DNA of 57,903 bases from Faecalitalea cylindroides ATCC 27803. GTDB lineage: Bacteria > Bacillota_I > Bacilli_A > Erysipelotrichales > Erysipelotrichaceae. The translations under genes and the position numbers were made by a program. The notes below the pieces were generated by a model. It worked only from the letters and a program-made list of their open reading frames with translations. It ran no database searches and was not told the origin of the DNA. Location: assembly GCF_000469305.1 (NCBI RefSeq), contig NZ_KI270978.1, positions 1-57,903 of the forward strand, written 5' to 3'. Position 1 is the stretch's first letter; each line of letters starts with the position of its first letter. Positions 17,488-27,528 of the stretch are shown in pieces.

Positions 17488-18078
17488 CTATTGTTTAACC
17501 TTTTCTCTTAAAATTTCTGTTGTATATTCCCATGCCGCTTCATTTTTTTCTTGAGAACATCCATTATACTCACCTAAGTAAGGTGTAAATCCCATTCGAC
17601 TATACAGAGCAATCGCACCATAAGACTGGCTCTGTGTTGCTAAATACAATGGATACTTACCTGGAATCGAATCATACTTGATGCATAAACGTGAAATCAT
17701 CGCATGCGCAATTCCATTATGCTGCTCGTTTGGATCAACAGATATGTAATGCAAACGAAGGCGATTTCCATCAAAATCTTTTCCTGTCCATAATCCAGCA
17801 CTGGCTACCAGTTCATTGGCTTCATTTACCACAAAAAGAAAGTTCTCTTTAAAGAAGTCTTCATCTTGTTGTAACATCTCATCTAATTTATTCTTTGCCT
17901 GTTCCATCGTTTCAAATAAGCCTGTTTTTACATGAAGCCTGCACCATGAATCTAAAAGTTCTTTGCTAAAAGGTGTATATTTATATCCTTCTTTTAATGG
18001 AGTCTCTCTCTTTATCGTTTTTCTTGTGATTACCATTAAAACTTTTTTAAATTCTATGCTTCTATCTAAAGTTGTCAT
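17488..18078 (-). CDS. GNAT-family N-acetyltransferase
   Basis: A 196-residue protein whose GNAT core spans about residues 80-180. Acetyl-CoA motif A is ISVDPNEQHNGIAHAMISRL, and a late motif GAIALYSRMGF marks the C-terminal part. An extra N-terminal segment of about 30 residues is polar. The acceptor is unknown. GAGGGTG lies about 9 nt before the ATG. Confidence 0.78.
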   Translation of the reverse strand: MTTLDRSIEFKKVLMVITRKTIKRETPLKEGYKYTPFSKELLDSWCRLHVKTGLFETMEQAKNKLDEMLQQDEDFFKENFLFVVNEANELVASAGLWTGKDFDGNRLRLHYISVDPNEQHNGIAHAMISRLCIKYDSIPGKYPLYLATQSQSYGAIALYSRMGFTPYLGEYNGCSQEKNEAAWEYTTEILREKVKQ

Positions 18079-18186
18079 ATTTTATCACCCTCGACAGTAT
18101 AGCATACTTTTTACGATTTAAATGTTATAACATTACTTGAATTTACGAATTAATTCTATTAAAATTATCAATAGGAGGAGAATGTG

Positions 18187-18870
18187 ATGAAAACAGAAAA
18201 CTTAACAAAACAATCACTTGCAAAATATTTTGACCATACTTTTTTAAAGGCATATGCAACCAATGCCGACTTAGAAAAACTATGTACGGAAGCAAAGACA
18301 ATTGGAGCTGCCATGGTCGCTATTAACACAGAATGGACTAAATTCTGTAAAGAACAATTACAAGGAACCGATGTTCATGTAGGTGCTGCTATTGGATTCC
18401 CATTAGGACAGTGCGGACTGGATACAAAACTATTTGAATGCAAATGGGCCATTGAACAGGGCGCTGATGAAATTGATTATGTAATCAACATCAGTAAAGC
18501 TAAGATGCATGATTGGGACTTTATTCGTCATGAAATGGAAGAATTCAAAAAAATCTGTACAGAAGGACAGGTTTTATTAAAAGTTATTTTTGAAAACTGC
18601 TATTTGACAAAAGATGAAATTCGCCAACTAGCTTTGATCGCCAAAGAAGTAAAACCAGACTTTATCAAAACAAGCACAGGTTTTGGAACTGGTGGAGCTA
18701 CAGTAGAAGATGTTAAGATCATGGTTGAAGCTGTAGATGGTGAAGTTCAAGTAAAAGCTGCAGGAGGAATCCGCGACTGGAAAACTTGTAAAGAAATGAT
18801 TGAAGCAGGAGCTACCCGCATTGGAACGAGTTCTTCTCTAAATATCTTAAAAGAATTTGAAGGTGAATAA
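18187..18870 (+). CDS. deoC: Deoxyribose-phosphate aldolase
   Basis: A 227-residue class I aldolase that splits 2-deoxyribose 5-phosphate into glyceraldehyde 3-phosphate and acetaldehyde. Family motifs include FDHTFLKA, LKVIFENCYL, the Schiff-base Lys in FIKTSTGFG and the second Lys in VKAAGGIR. I choose ATG 18187 with AGGAGG 8 nt upstream; the GTG at 18184 is closer than usual. It leads an operon with manA one base downstream. Together with deoB nearby it completes deoxynucleoside catabolism. Confidence 0.94.
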   Translation: MKTENLTKQSLAKYFDHTFLKAYATNADLEKLCTEAKTIGAAMVAINTEWTKFCKEQLQGTDVHVGAAIGFPLGQCGLDTKLFECKWAIEQGADEIDYVINISKAKMHDWDFIRHEMEEFKKICTEGQVLLKVIFENCYLTKDEIRQLALIAKEVKPDFIKTSTGFGTGGATVEDVKIMVEAVDGEVQVKAAGGIRDWKTCKEMIEAGATRIGTSSSLNILKEFEGE

Positions 18871-18871
18871 A

Positions 18872-19804
18872 ATGAAGCCATTATTATTGAAACCAATCCC
18901 AGACTATACAATATGGGGGTCTGATCATCTCAGCAAACATCGTAACTACGATAGAAAATACGGAACATGGTGGGAAGTTTCAGCTCATCCTTACTGTACA
19001 AATAAAATTACCAACCTGCCTGAAGAAACAACTCTACAAGAATTGATCGATCAGGATATGGAAGGAATGTTAGGAAAAGGATATACACTTCATGAAATGC
19101 TGCGCCTGGCCTATTTAGATACAGAAGATGCCTTGAGCATTCAAGTACATCCAGAAGATGAATACGCAAAAAAGCATTCCAATGATTTTGGTAAATATGA
19201 AAGCTGGTATATCATTGATGCTAAACCAGGTGCTACATTGGTTGCTGGAACAAATGTGGATGATGCCAATATAATCAAAAAAGCCTTAGAGGATAATACA
19301 TTAGAGCAATATCTTCAAAAATGGCCGGTTAAAAAAGGTGACTATATAACCATCCCAGCTGGTATGCTGCACGCTCTTGGAAAAGATATCTGGGCCATTG
19401 AAGTAGGAACAAATTCCAATACAACATATCGTTTTTATGACTACAATCGAAAAGATGCCAATGGCAACCCAAGACCACTGCATTTAAAAGAATCATTTGA
19501 TGTAACAAATTTTGCCTTACAGCCTCATTTTGAAGAAGCGAAAGAAGAAACACGAAGAATTGGCGATACTCCATTCTTTACTGTCGATGAAATCTTTGCT
19601 ACAGAAAATCAGACAATTACAAGTGATACACATTTTGTAATCTTGACCAATGTGGATGAAGATACAGATATCATATGGAATGGTACGACCATCACACTAC
19701 CACGTTATGATAGTATGTTTGTACCGGCAAACGCTAAAGAAATCACCTTACAAAAAGGTGCACACGTGTTATTAAGTCAACCAGTTAAAGGAGAAAACAA
19801 ATGA
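18872..19804 (+). CDS. manA: Class I mannose-6-phosphate isomerase
   Basis: A 310-residue zinc-dependent isomerase interconverting mannose 6-phosphate and fructose 6-phosphate. Zn-ligand motifs IQVHPEDEYA and PAGMLHALG are visible in the cupin core. Start at ATG 18872, preceded by GAAGGTG within the deoC end; a TTG start at 18857 would overlap deoC without gain. It overlaps the next gene by 4 nt (ATGA). Confidence 0.9.
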   Translation: MKPLLLKPIPDYTIWGSDHLSKHRNYDRKYGTWWEVSAHPYCTNKITNLPEETTLQELIDQDMEGMLGKGYTLHEMLRLAYLDTEDALSIQVHPEDEYAKKHSNDFGKYESWYIIDAKPGATLVAGTNVDDANIIKKALEDNTLEQYLQKWPVKKGDYITIPAGMLHALGKDIWAIEVGTNSNTTYRFYDYNRKDANGNPRPLHLKESFDVTNFALQPHFEEAKEETRRIGDTPFFTVDEIFATENQTITSDTHFVILTNVDEDTDIIWNGTTITLPRYDSMFVPANAKEITLQKGAHVLLSQPVKGENK

Positions 19805-20670
19805 AAACAATCTTAGTAACCGGAGCGAATGGTTATATCGCAAGCTATGTTCGTAAAGAAAACCATCATAAATTCAACTGGATAACGATGACAAGAAAAG
19901 ATGCCGATCTAAGCAAACCAGAAGAAGTCGAAGCTTTCTTAAAAGATAAACAATTTGACATCTGTTTTCACACAGCCGCTAATGCAACAACAGCTGTATG
20001 TGAAGAAAATCCGGAATTAGCACATAAGATCAATGTGGAATCCACACAAAAGATCATTGAAGCCTGCAAAAAAAATCAGGCCCGTTTGATTTTCTGTTCA
20101 ACGGAACAAGTATTTAATGGTAAAGAAAACCATGGACCTTTTAATGAAGAAGAATCTGTCAGCGCTGTAACGGTATATGGTAAAAACAAGATCGAATGTG
20201 AAGATCTAATCCATGAACAATTGGATGACTATTTGATCTTACGTTTTTCCTGGATGATGGGATTAAGCTTTGATAAAGTCAAAGCCAGCCCAAGTATCAT
20301 TAAAAACGTTATGAATGCATTGTTGCATCAAACACCAACATTGTTTACATGCAATGAAAGAAGATGCATGACATATGCTAAAAAATTGGCTCAACAATTT
20401 GAAAAGATCACTGCATTAGATACAGGCACTTATCATGTCGCCAGCAAAAACGAGATGACGACATATGAAACAGCAGTTTATATCGCCAAAGAACTTAAGG
20501 CAAGCGATGAGGCAATCGAAAAATACATCCTTCCTAATAAAGAAAGATATAGTGAACGTTTCAGAGACTATCGTCTTGACTCTTCAAAATTAGAAAATCT
20601 TGGTATCACTTTTGGTACATTCGAAGAAAACATAGAAGAAATCTTAAAAGATTTCGGGTGGGACCGTTAA
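19801..20670 (+). CDS. RmlD-like NAD(P)-dependent sugar-nucleotide reductase
   Basis: A 289-residue extended short-chain dehydrogenase resembling dTDP-4-dehydrorhamnose reductases. It has a Rossmann loop TGANGYIA, the catalytic Tyr/Lys in YGKNK preceded by STEQVF, and a C-terminal substrate domain. No rmlABC genes are nearby, so the substrate is uncertain; coupling to manA (4-nt overlap) hints at a sugar or sugar-nucleotide role. It ends 1 nt before the next gene. Confidence 0.78.
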   Translation: MKTILVTGANGYIASYVRKENHHKFNWITMTRKDADLSKPEEVEAFLKDKQFDICFHTAANATTAVCEENPELAHKINVESTQKIIEACKKNQARLIFCSTEQVFNGKENHGPFNEEESVSAVTVYGKNKIECEDLIHEQLDDYLILRFSWMMGLSFDKVKASPSIIKNVMNALLHQTPTLFTCNERRCMTYAKKLAQQFEKITALDTGTYHVASKNEMTTYETAVYIAKELKASDEAIEKYILPNKERYSERFRDYRLDSSKLENLGITFGTFEENIEEILKDFGWDR

Positions 20671-20671
20671 T

Positions 20672-21082
20672 ATGACAGAATTTCAAACCGTAGTTGAAAA
20701 ATATTATACATCTGGATATAACTGTTCTGAAACACTCATTCGTGCTGCCAATGAATATTATCATCTTGATCTTCATGATGAAGACATGAAAATGATTGCC
20801 GGCTTTGGTGGAGGTATGTTTGTTGGCTCTACATGTGGAGCTCTTGTAGGCAGTGTAGCTGCTTTATCAAAAATGGTCATAAAGACAAAAGCACACGACC
20901 AGTTGGATGAAATTAGGCCCTATACACAAAAATGTGTTCGCAACTTTAAAGAAGAGCTTGGAAACATGGACTGCGCCCATGTAAAACCCATTCATCATAC
21001 CAAAGAAACAAAGTGTTTAAACACTTGTCTTTTGGCCGCAAAAGCGTTAGAAAAAACAATTTTGGAAACTGTGGGTGAATAA
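20672..21082 (+). CDS. C_GCAxxG_C_C family protein
   Basis: A 136-residue member of the C_GCAxxG_C_C family (probable redox or metal-binding, function not known). It shows the early Cys in GYNCSETL, the core STCGALVGSVAAL and later Cys in DCAHV and CLNTCLLA. Some relatives have a signal or lie beside transporters; this one is cytosolic. It starts 1 nt after the reductase gene and its stop lies inside the terminator. Confidence 0.82.
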   Translation: MTEFQTVVEKYYTSGYNCSETLIRAANEYYHLDLHDEDMKMIAGFGGGMFVGSTCGALVGSVAALSKMVIKTKAHDQLDEIRPYTQKCVRNFKEELGNMDCAHVKPIHHTKETKCLNTCLLAAKALEKTILETVGE

Positions 21083-21097
21083 CTCACAGTTTTTTTA
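21068..21097 (+). terminator. Terminator of the deoC-manA operon
   Basis: A 9-bp stem ACTGTGGGT/ACTCACAGT with one wobble pair, 5-nt loop, T7. It overlaps the last stop codon, and the deoB -10 box follows within 1 nt. Confidence 0.85.
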
Positions 21098-21109
21098 TAT
21101 AATAATGAC
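21098..21109 (+). promoter_or_regulatory. deoB -10 box placed for a leaderless start
   Basis: TATAAT at 21098-21103 is followed by exactly 6 nt and then the deoB ATG. No good -35 is seen, because the terminator stem occupies that place, and there is no ribosome site. Confidence 0.55.
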
Positions 21110-22303
21110 ATGACTCAATTTAAACGAATTTTTTTGATCATTGTCGATTCATTTGGCATTGGCGCAATGCCAAATGCCAAAGAATATGGCGATGAAGGTG
21201 CAGACACATTTGGACACATTGATCTGATCATGAATCCATTTCACATCGATACGATGATGAAACTTGGTTTAGGCCAGTTACATCCAACGATCCATGCCAA
21301 AATAGATTCAGAACCAGCAGGTTATTACGGAAGAATGTTTGAAGCCAGTGTTGGAAAAGATACGATTACCGGTCATTGGGAAATGATGGGCATCTATGTG
21401 GATAAACCTTTCATTACATTTACTGAAACCGGATTCCCTGTTGAACTGATCCAGGAGTTAGAAAAACAGACCGGACATGAAATTATCGGAAACAAGGCAG
21501 CCAGTGGAACCGAAATTCTAAAAGAACTGGCACCACAGGAAACTATGAGCCATTCAAAAAAGATGATCGTATATACCAGTGCGGATTCTGTATTACAAAT
21601 TTGTGGCAATGAAGAAATCATGGGACTCGATGAACTCTACCGCTGTTGCCAGATTGCTCGAGAACTGACGATGCGCCCTGAATGGAAGGTTGGACGTGTG
21701 ATCGCAAGGCCTTATATCATCCAAAACGGGCAATATATTCGTACTTCCAATCGTAAAGATTATGCATTACGACCACCTCATAAAACTTGTTTAGATGTTC
21801 TAAAGGAAAACAAGCTGGATGTAATTGGTATTGGTAAGATCAGTGACATATTTAATGGTCAGGGCATTTCTGAAAGCTTACATTCAGATTCCAGTATCCA
21901 TGGCATGCAACAAACGATCGAACTGACAAAAAAAGACTTTACAGGATTATGTTTTTGTAACCTGGTTGATTTTGATGCGAAATGGGGACATCGAAGAAAT
22001 CCTATAGGTTATGGCAAAGAACTTGAAGCATTTGATAAAAACTTAAAGACATTGATCAATCAGCTTACACAAAATGATCTTCTGATTGTCACAGCCGATC
22101 ACGGTAATGATCCAACTCACAAAGGAAGTGACCATACAAAGGAAATCGTACCTTTGATGATATATTCCAAACATTTCAAAGAATCAAAGCAATTAGAAGA
22201 CCAAAACAATTTTGCGACAATTGGAGCTACGATCCTGGATAACTTTGGATTCTCTATGCCCGATAACACAATTGGTACAAGTATATTAAGCCAACTTCTA
22301 TAA
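21110..22303 (+). CDS. deoB: Phosphopentomutase
   Basis: A 397-residue alkaline-phosphatase-superfamily mutase interconverting (deoxy)ribose 1- and 5-phosphates, upstream of DeoC in the pathway. Metal-site motifs are [14 protein letters not shown] at the N-terminus and [15 protein letters not shown] near the C-terminus, with the phosphorylated Thr in [10 protein letters not shown]. The ATG has no ribosome site and sits 6 nt after TATAAT, so a leaderless mRNA is likely. An 11-bp inverted repeat lies in codons 14-23. Confidence 0.94.
   Translation: MTQFKRIFLIIVDSFGIGAMPNAKEYGDEGADTFGHIDLIMNPFHIDTMMKLGLGQLHPTIHAKIDSEPAGYYGRMFEASVGKDTITGHWEMMGIYVDKPFITFTETGFPVELIQELEKQTGHEIIGNKAASGTEILKELAPQETMSHSKKMIVYTSADSVLQICGNEEIMGLDELYRCCQIARELTMRPEWKVGRVIARPYIIQNGQYIRTSNRKDYALRPPHKTCLDVLKENKLDVIGIGKISDIFNGQGISESLHSDSSIHGMQQTIELTKKDFTGLCFCNLVDFDAKWGHRRNPIGYGKELEAFDKNLKTLINQLTQNDLLIVTADHGNDPTHKGSDHTKEIVPLMIYSKHFKESKQLEDQNNFATIGATILDNFGFSMPDNTIGTSILSQLL
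21150..21176. repeat. 11-bp inverted repeat inside the deoB 5' coding region
   Basis: CATTTGGCATT-GGCGC-AATGCCAAATG is a perfect palindrome starting 40 nt from the start codon. It encodes the metal-binding FGIGAMPNA stretch, so it may be partly a by-product of conserved codons. Confidence 0.6.
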
Positions 22304-22354
22304 AATATGTTATACTTGTTTTACTGTAGACAAAATTCAAAATGGAGGAAAACC

Positions 22355-23221
22355 ATGAAAATAGCATATTTGATACATTATATGAAAAAAAATTATGATG
22401 AAATCACAGAAAATCTAGATACAATTTTAGAAGCCGGTGATGATTGTTATGTCATCGTGAATGATGACGATTTAAGAGATGAGCTCATGCTTGCCTATGG
22501 TAATGAACCAAGCATGCACTTAGTCCATAAGCAGGAAGCTGCCTTGCCTGGAGATCTATCGTTACCACGCGGTATGATCATTTCCATCGCAGATGCTCTA
22601 GAGGAAGAAGAGGAAAACGGATTTAAGTATGATGCCTTCATTAATTTGACAGATGGGATGATCCCTATTACTAAGAAAAAGGATTTGGAAGACTATCTAA
22701 ACAAATATCCTGAACAGGATATCTACTATGTTGAAAAAACAAGTGAAGAAGATCCAGAACTTATGACTCGATTTGAAGAGTATGCATTCTTTACAAATTC
22801 AATGGACTTTCAAAAATCAAAGATCATTCAAGGTATGAACAAGTTTACAGCTGGTGTCATTCATAATTTCAAGCAGAAGAAATTGGATGATGTTCTAGTA
22901 TTGAGTTATCCATGGTTCGTATTAAGACACGAAAGTGCTGTTGCCTTAGCAGAAAACCTTGCCTATTGTTCCAATAACTTTAAGATGTGTATGTATCCAG
23001 AAGAACTTGCAATTGCAACTATGTTAAAAAAATTCTCACCTGCTAGACACCATAATGAAAATATTTGGCGTGTAAACGAGGATGGAATCTATAAATTCAA
23101 AGAACCGATCGTCAATGTATCCCGTGAAGTTTTAAATGATAAAAATGCTTTCTTTGCCGCAAAGATCCATTCAGATGAAAACTTCGATATCTATCAGGAT
23201 TATTTTGATATATACAAATAA
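22355..23221 (+). CDS. Core-2/I-branching (GT14-like) glycosyltransferase domain protein
   Basis: A 288-residue protein resembling bacterial members of the Branch glycosyltransferase family. It has an N-terminal KIAYLIHYMKKN like the family's first strand, the VNDDD acidic motif, and the FINLTDGMIPI region corresponding to the family's LSG-x-x-P. No membrane segment is visible. The acceptor is unknown. Start at ATG 22355 with GGAGG 6 nt upstream; the frame open from 22307 contains the promoter. It is followed by a terminator. Confidence 0.65.
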   Translation: MKIAYLIHYMKKNYDEITENLDTILEAGDDCYVIVNDDDLRDELMLAYGNEPSMHLVHKQEAALPGDLSLPRGMIISIADALEEEEENGFKYDAFINLTDGMIPITKKKDLEDYLNKYPEQDIYYVEKTSEEDPELMTRFEEYAFFTNSMDFQKSKIIQGMNKFTAGVIHNFKQKKLDDVLVLSYPWFVLRHESAVALAENLAYCSNNFKMCMYPEELAIATMLKKFSPARHHNENIWRVNEDGIYKFKEPIVNVSREVLNDKNAFFAAKIHSDENFDIYQDYFDIYK

Positions 23222-23245
23222 AGAGCTGGAATCCAGCTCTTTTAT
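23219..23245. terminator. Bidirectional terminator
   Basis: AAAGAGCTGG/CCAGCTCTTT with a 3-nt loop between convergent genes; T-rich on both sides. Confidence 0.8.
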
Positions 23246-25155
23246 TGTTGGTCTTTAATATAATTTAACGCCCCACCAGCCATTAAGATATCTACATCTT
23301 CGTTTGAAAGAGAAGTTAAGGCAGTAAAATATTTATCTTTGGTTTTATCATAAACTTTGATTTCATCTGTTTCATATAATTTTGAAGTATCTTCAATCAT
23401 TAATTCATCCATTTCATCAATGAAATCATAGTCTTCCTTATCTTTAAAAACGAGTGGAAGGATTCCAAAATTAATTAAATTTGCCAAATGTATACGGGCG
23501 AATGATTTTGCGATAACCGCTTTGATCTGTAGATACATTGGAGCTAAAGCCGCATGCTCTCTAGAAGATCCTTGTCCATAGTTCTCTCCAGCCACAATGA
23601 TCCCGCCATGATTTTCTTTACATATTTCAGCAAAATGTGGTTTATTATTCTTAAAGACAAATGTAGAAAGTTTCTCAATATTCGAACGATATGGCAAAAC
23701 TTCGGCACCAGCAGGCGCAATATGGTCTGTCGTTATATTATTCGGTAATTTTACGATTACTTTCTTATCAATGATCTGATCCATTCTATCATTGATTGGC
23801 AGCGGTTTTATATTAGGTCCACGAATGATTTCTATATCGTCTGTATTTTCTACTGGAGCTATGATCATACTGTCATCGATATAAACAGGTTCTTTTTCAA
23901 ATGTATCATCATAATCTAATTCGGTTGGATCAACAAATTTCCCCTCAATAGCACTTGCCGCTGCAACTTCTGGAGATACCAAATAAATGCCAGCGCTTAA
24001 TGTTCCAGAACGTCCATAAAAATTACGATTAAACGTTCTTAATGAAATACCATCACTTTTAGGCGATTGTCCCATGCCGATACAAGGACCACAAGCACAC
24101 TCTAAGATTCTAGCTCCGGCTTGAATAAAAGTAGCTAGAGCTCCATTTTGAATCAATTTCATCATGACTTGACGTGATCCTGGAGAAACAACCAGGCTTA
24201 CATTTGAGGCAATCGTTTTTCCTTTCAAAATTGTAGCTGCCTTCATCAAATCTTCATATCCAGAATTGGTACATGAACCAATCGCTACCTGATCAATTTT
24301 AATGCCTTTTAATTCGCTGATGTTTTTAATCGCGTCTGGAGAATCTGGGCATGCAGCCATTGGTCTTAATGAAGATAGATCAATATCAATATACTCATCA
24401 TAAGTCGCATCCTCATCGGCTTTTAGTTCAATATAATCCTCTTCTCTATTTTGTTGTTTTAAAAAAGCAAGTGTGATTTCATCACTTGGAAAGATAGAAG
24501 TTGTAGCCCCTAATTCAGCTCCCATATTTGTAATCGTTGCTCTTTGATAAACCGATAGATCTTTAACACCTTCTCCGGTATATTCAAAAACTTTAGATAC
24601 TCCACCTTTAACACTTAATCTTTTTAGCAATTCTAAAATAATATCTTTGCTAGATACTCCATGCGAAAGTTTTCCATGAAGATTGACCTGGACAACTTTT
24701 GGCATTGTTAGACGATATCCGATTCCTGCCATTGCCTTGGCAACATCCAAACCACCTGCCCCTATCGCTAAGCATCCCATGGCGCCACTTGTTGGCGTAT
24801 GTGAATCCGATCCTATTAACGTTTTTGATGGTTTAGCAAATCGCTCTAAGTGCACCTGATGACAAATCCCATTTCCTGGACGAGAAAAATATACTCCATA
24901 TTTGGCTGCTACACTTTGAAGATAGGCATGATCATCTGCATTCATATATCCATTCTGCAGCGTATTATGATCAACATATGAGACCGATATCTCTGTCTTA
25001 ACTCTTTTTATTCCCATAGCTTCTAACTGCATATATGCCATGGTACCAGTCGCATCTTGCGTCAATGTTTGATCCATTTTAATTTCAATTGGACTACCTG
25101 GCTCTAAAGTTCCTTTTATCAAATGTTCTTTAATGATTTTTTGTGTTAAATTCAT
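23242..25155 (-). CDS. Aconitate hydratase
   Basis: A 637-residue aconitase of the shorter, mitochondrial-like class that isomerises citrate to isocitrate. Ligands for the [4Fe-4S] cluster are visible in GSCTNSGYEDL and CACGPCIGMG. The N-terminal region has SDSHTPTSGAMG, and the C-terminal swivel domain (about 470-637) has the GSSREHAALAP motif. ATG 25155 has AGGAGG 7 nt upstream. It is divergent from citrate synthase and isocitrate dehydrogenase, making a citrate-to-2-oxoglutarate branch. Confidence 0.92.
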   Translation of the reverse strand: MNLTQKIIKEHLIKGTLEPGSPIEIKMDQTLTQDATGTMAYMQLEAMGIKRVKTEISVSYVDHNTLQNGYMNADDHAYLQSVAAKYGVYFSRPGNGICHQVHLERFAKPSKTLIGSDSHTPTSGAMGCLAIGAGGLDVAKAMAGIGYRLTMPKVVQVNLHGKLSHGVSSKDIILELLKRLSVKGGVSKVFEYTGEGVKDLSVYQRATITNMGAELGATTSIFPSDEITLAFLKQQNREEDYIELKADEDATYDEYIDIDLSSLRPMAACPDSPDAIKNISELKGIKIDQVAIGSCTNSGYEDLMKAATILKGKTIASNVSLVVSPGSRQVMMKLIQNGALATFIQAGARILECACGPCIGMGQSPKSDGISLRTFNRNFYGRSGTLSAGIYLVSPEVAAASAIEGKFVDPTELDYDDTFEKEPVYIDDSMIIAPVENTDDIEIIRGPNIKPLPINDRMDQIIDKKVIVKLPNNITTDHIAPAGAEVLPYRSNIEKLSTFVFKNNKPHFAEICKENHGGIIVAGENYGQGSSREHAALAPMYLQIKAVIAKSFARIHLANLINFGILPLVFKDKEDYDFIDEMDELMIEDTSKLYETDEIKVYDKTKDKYFTALTSLSNEDVDILMAGGALNYIKDQQ

Positions 25156-25212
25156 GAGCATTCCTCCTAATGTCGTTAATTATAACAAAAAATGTAACAA
25201 TTTGAAAGTTTA

Positions 25213-25221
25213 TGATATAAT
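25213..25221 (+). promoter_or_regulatory. Extended -10 promoter of citZ-icd
   Basis: TGATATAAT (TGn extended -10), with no strong -35. The leader to the citrate synthase ATG is about 20 nt. Confidence 0.55.
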
Positions 25222-25247
25222 AATGAAACAAAATGAAAGGTAATGCT

Positions 25248-26555
25248 ATGAAAACTTTGAAAACTATATATATGGAAAGTGAAAAAGAGAATTATATCGA
25301 TGCTTCTTTATACCCTAGATATCGTGTAAAAGCAGGTTTAAGAAACGATAATGGAACGGGAGTCAAAGTTGGATTGACTAAGATCTGTGATGTTGTCGGT
25401 TATCAATACATCCATGGAAAAAAGATCAATGTTGATGGAAAACTAATCTATCGTGGCTATTCCGTCCAAGATTTGATCAATGATCCTAACTTTGCCCAAT
25501 TAGGCAACTATGAAAGAATTGCTTTTTTATTGATCTATGGAAAACTTCCGAATGCAGAAGAATTATTTTTATTTACACAGGAACTTCTTAAGAAGCGAAA
25601 TCTTTGTAACATTGATCCTAAGTATCAAACCACCAGCATTTTAAACGGTGTACAGATCGAAGTTTTAAAACTATATGGACAAGATCCAAATCCAGATTCA
25701 GACACCTTAGAAGAAAGAATGCTTAAAGGACTCTCCATATTGGCACAGATTCCTTTAATTACGTTTTCTTTTTTTACTGGGCAACAAATCTGTGAATACC
25801 CATTGCCCAATAAAAGTCTTGCGGAAAATATTCTTGTAATGGCTCGTGGATCCAATATATACACTCATCAGGAAGCTCGTGTCATGGATACGCTTTTGGT
25901 CTTGCACGCTGATCATGGTGGTGGAAATAATTCTACATTTGCCAATGTCGTTATTTCCAGTACTGGAACTGATATTTATTCATGTATCAGTGCTGCAATT
26001 GGCTCTTTAAAAGGACCTAGACATGGTGGAGCCAGCACAAAAGTTTACCAGCAGATGAAAGAAATCCTTAAAGTAACCAAACATTCAAGAGACCCTGAGC
26101 TTATGAAAAACATTGCCTATCAATTACTTAATAAAGACTTTTTTGATAAAAGTGGCTTGATCTATGGAATCGGTCATGCGATCTATACGATCAGCGATCC
26201 TAGATGTCAATGCATCAAAGCAGAGTGTAAAAAACTGGCCAAAGAAAAAGGTCAGTTGGATACTTTCTATACCTTGGAGGCCTTTGAAAACGCTGCTATT
26301 GACGTTATGAAAAAAGAAAAAGGTGTAACTGCCTGCGCCAATGTGGATTTCTACAGTGGGTTTGCCTATTCTATGTTAGGCATCAGCGAATCTCTATTTA
26401 CACCATTATTTTGTATCAGTCGTACAGCTGGATGGATCGCACATCATCTAGAAAATCGTCAATCAAATCGAAAACTGATACGACCAGCCAACGTTTATGT
26501 TGGTTCACTTAAGAAATTGGAGGATGATAATCATGAAAACGATCACAGTATTTAG
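25248..26555 (+). CDS. Citrate synthase
   Basis: A 435-residue citrate synthase that condenses acetyl-CoA and oxaloacetate. It has an N-terminal extension of about 60 residues relative to short Firmicute enzymes. Motifs are IYRGYSVQDL, the catalytic His in HADHGGGNNSTF, KGPRHGGAS and the second His in YGIGHAIYTISD. ATG 25248 is chosen over the ATG at 25233 because AAAGG precedes it. Its 3' end overlaps the isocitrate dehydrogenase start by 23 nt. Confidence 0.92.
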   Translation: MKTLKTIYMESEKENYIDASLYPRYRVKAGLRNDNGTGVKVGLTKICDVVGYQYIHGKKINVDGKLIYRGYSVQDLINDPNFAQLGNYERIAFLLIYGKLPNAEELFLFTQELLKKRNLCNIDPKYQTTSILNGVQIEVLKLYGQDPNPDSDTLEERMLKGLSILAQIPLITFSFFTGQQICEYPLPNKSLAENILVMARGSNIYTHQEARVMDTLLVLHADHGGGNNSTFANVVISSTGTDIYSCISAAIGSLKGPRHGGASTKVYQQMKEILKVTKHSRDPELMKNIAYQLLNKDFFDKSGLIYGIGHAIYTISDPRCQCIKAECKKLAKEKGQLDTFYTLEAFENAAIDVMKKEKGVTACANVDFYSGFAYSMLGISESLFTPLFCISRTAGWIAHHLENRQSNRKLIRPANVYVGSLKKLEDDNHENDHSI

Positions 26556-27528
26556 AGGAGATGGAATCGGCCCTGAAATTACAGATGCCGTAATTGAAAT
26601 TTTAAATCATGCCAAAGCAGACCTTGATTATGAAATCTTTGATGTTGGTGAAGCTGTCTTTAACAAATGCCAGGAATATATTCCCCAACAAGCTCTTGAT
26701 TCCTTTCAAAAAAATAAAGTCTTATTAAAATCTCCTATCACAACACCCATTGGAAAAGGATTTCGTTCCTTAAATGTAACTTTAAGAACCAAATATGATT
26801 TATGGGCCAATATACGTCCAGCTAAATCCAATCCTGCATTAGATACATATTTTAAAGACATTGATATCGTTACCTTTCGCGAAAATACCGAAGATCTATA
26901 TGTAGGAAAAGAGGAAGTCATCGACGATAATACCATAATCGCTTATAAGATCATCACAAAAAAAGCCAGCTCTCGAATCATCAAGGCGGCTTTTGAATAT
27001 TGCGTTAAACATAATCGAAAAAAATTAACATGTGTTCATAAGGCAAACATCCTCAAGAAAACCGATGGTTTATTTCTAGAAATCTTTAAAGATATCGCAA
27101 AGGAATATCCTCAGATTCAATCTAACTCCTTGATTGTTGATAACACATGTATGCAGTTGGTGATGAATCCCTGGCAGTTTGATGTCATGGTCATGCCAAA
27201 TCTATATGGAGACATCATCTCGGATCTAACCAGTGGTTTGATTGGTGGATTAGGCTTATTGCCAAGTTGTAATAAAGGCGACGAATACGCGATGTATGAA
27301 GCAGTTCATGGCAGCGCTCCAGATATTGCAGGTAAAGGTATCGCAAATCCAAGTGCATTGTTGTTATCGGCATGCATGATGTTAGATGACCTTGGCCAAA
27401 TAAATGTCGCACAAAACATCCGAAATGCTTTAAATGAAGTATTCCTTGAGAAAAAAGTACTGACTCCAGATTTAAAAGGACATGGTACAACACAGGAATT
27501 CGTTCAAGAAATCATTAAAAAGCTCTAA
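26533..27528 (+). CDS. Isocitrate dehydrogenase, NAD-type family
   Basis: A 331-residue beta-decarboxylating dehydrogenase. The N-terminus is FRGDGIGPE, the substrate motif is [28 protein letters not shown] follows, and metal Asp residues lie in [14 protein letters not shown]. The short length and sequence fit NAD-dependent isocitrate dehydrogenases rather than IPMDH, and the genes around it (aconitase, citrate synthase) support that. ATG 26533 has GGAGG 9 nt upstream. It converges on the next gene with a 4-nt overlap. Confidence 0.9.
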   Translation: MKTITVFRGDGIGPEITDAVIEILNHAKADLDYEIFDVGEAVFNKCQEYIPQQALDSFQKNKVLLKSPITTPIGKGFRSLNVTLRTKYDLWANIRPAKSNPALDTYFKDIDIVTFRENTEDLYVGKEEVIDDNTIIAYKIITKKASSRIIKAAFEYCVKHNRKKLTCVHKANILKKTDGLFLEIFKDIAKEYPQIQSNSLIVDNTCMQLVMNPWQFDVMVMPNLYGDIISDLTSGLIGGLGLLPSCNKGDEYAMYEAVHGSAPDIAGKGIANPSALLLSACMMLDDLGQINVAQNIRNALNEVFLEKKVLTPDLKGHGTTQEFVQEIIKKL

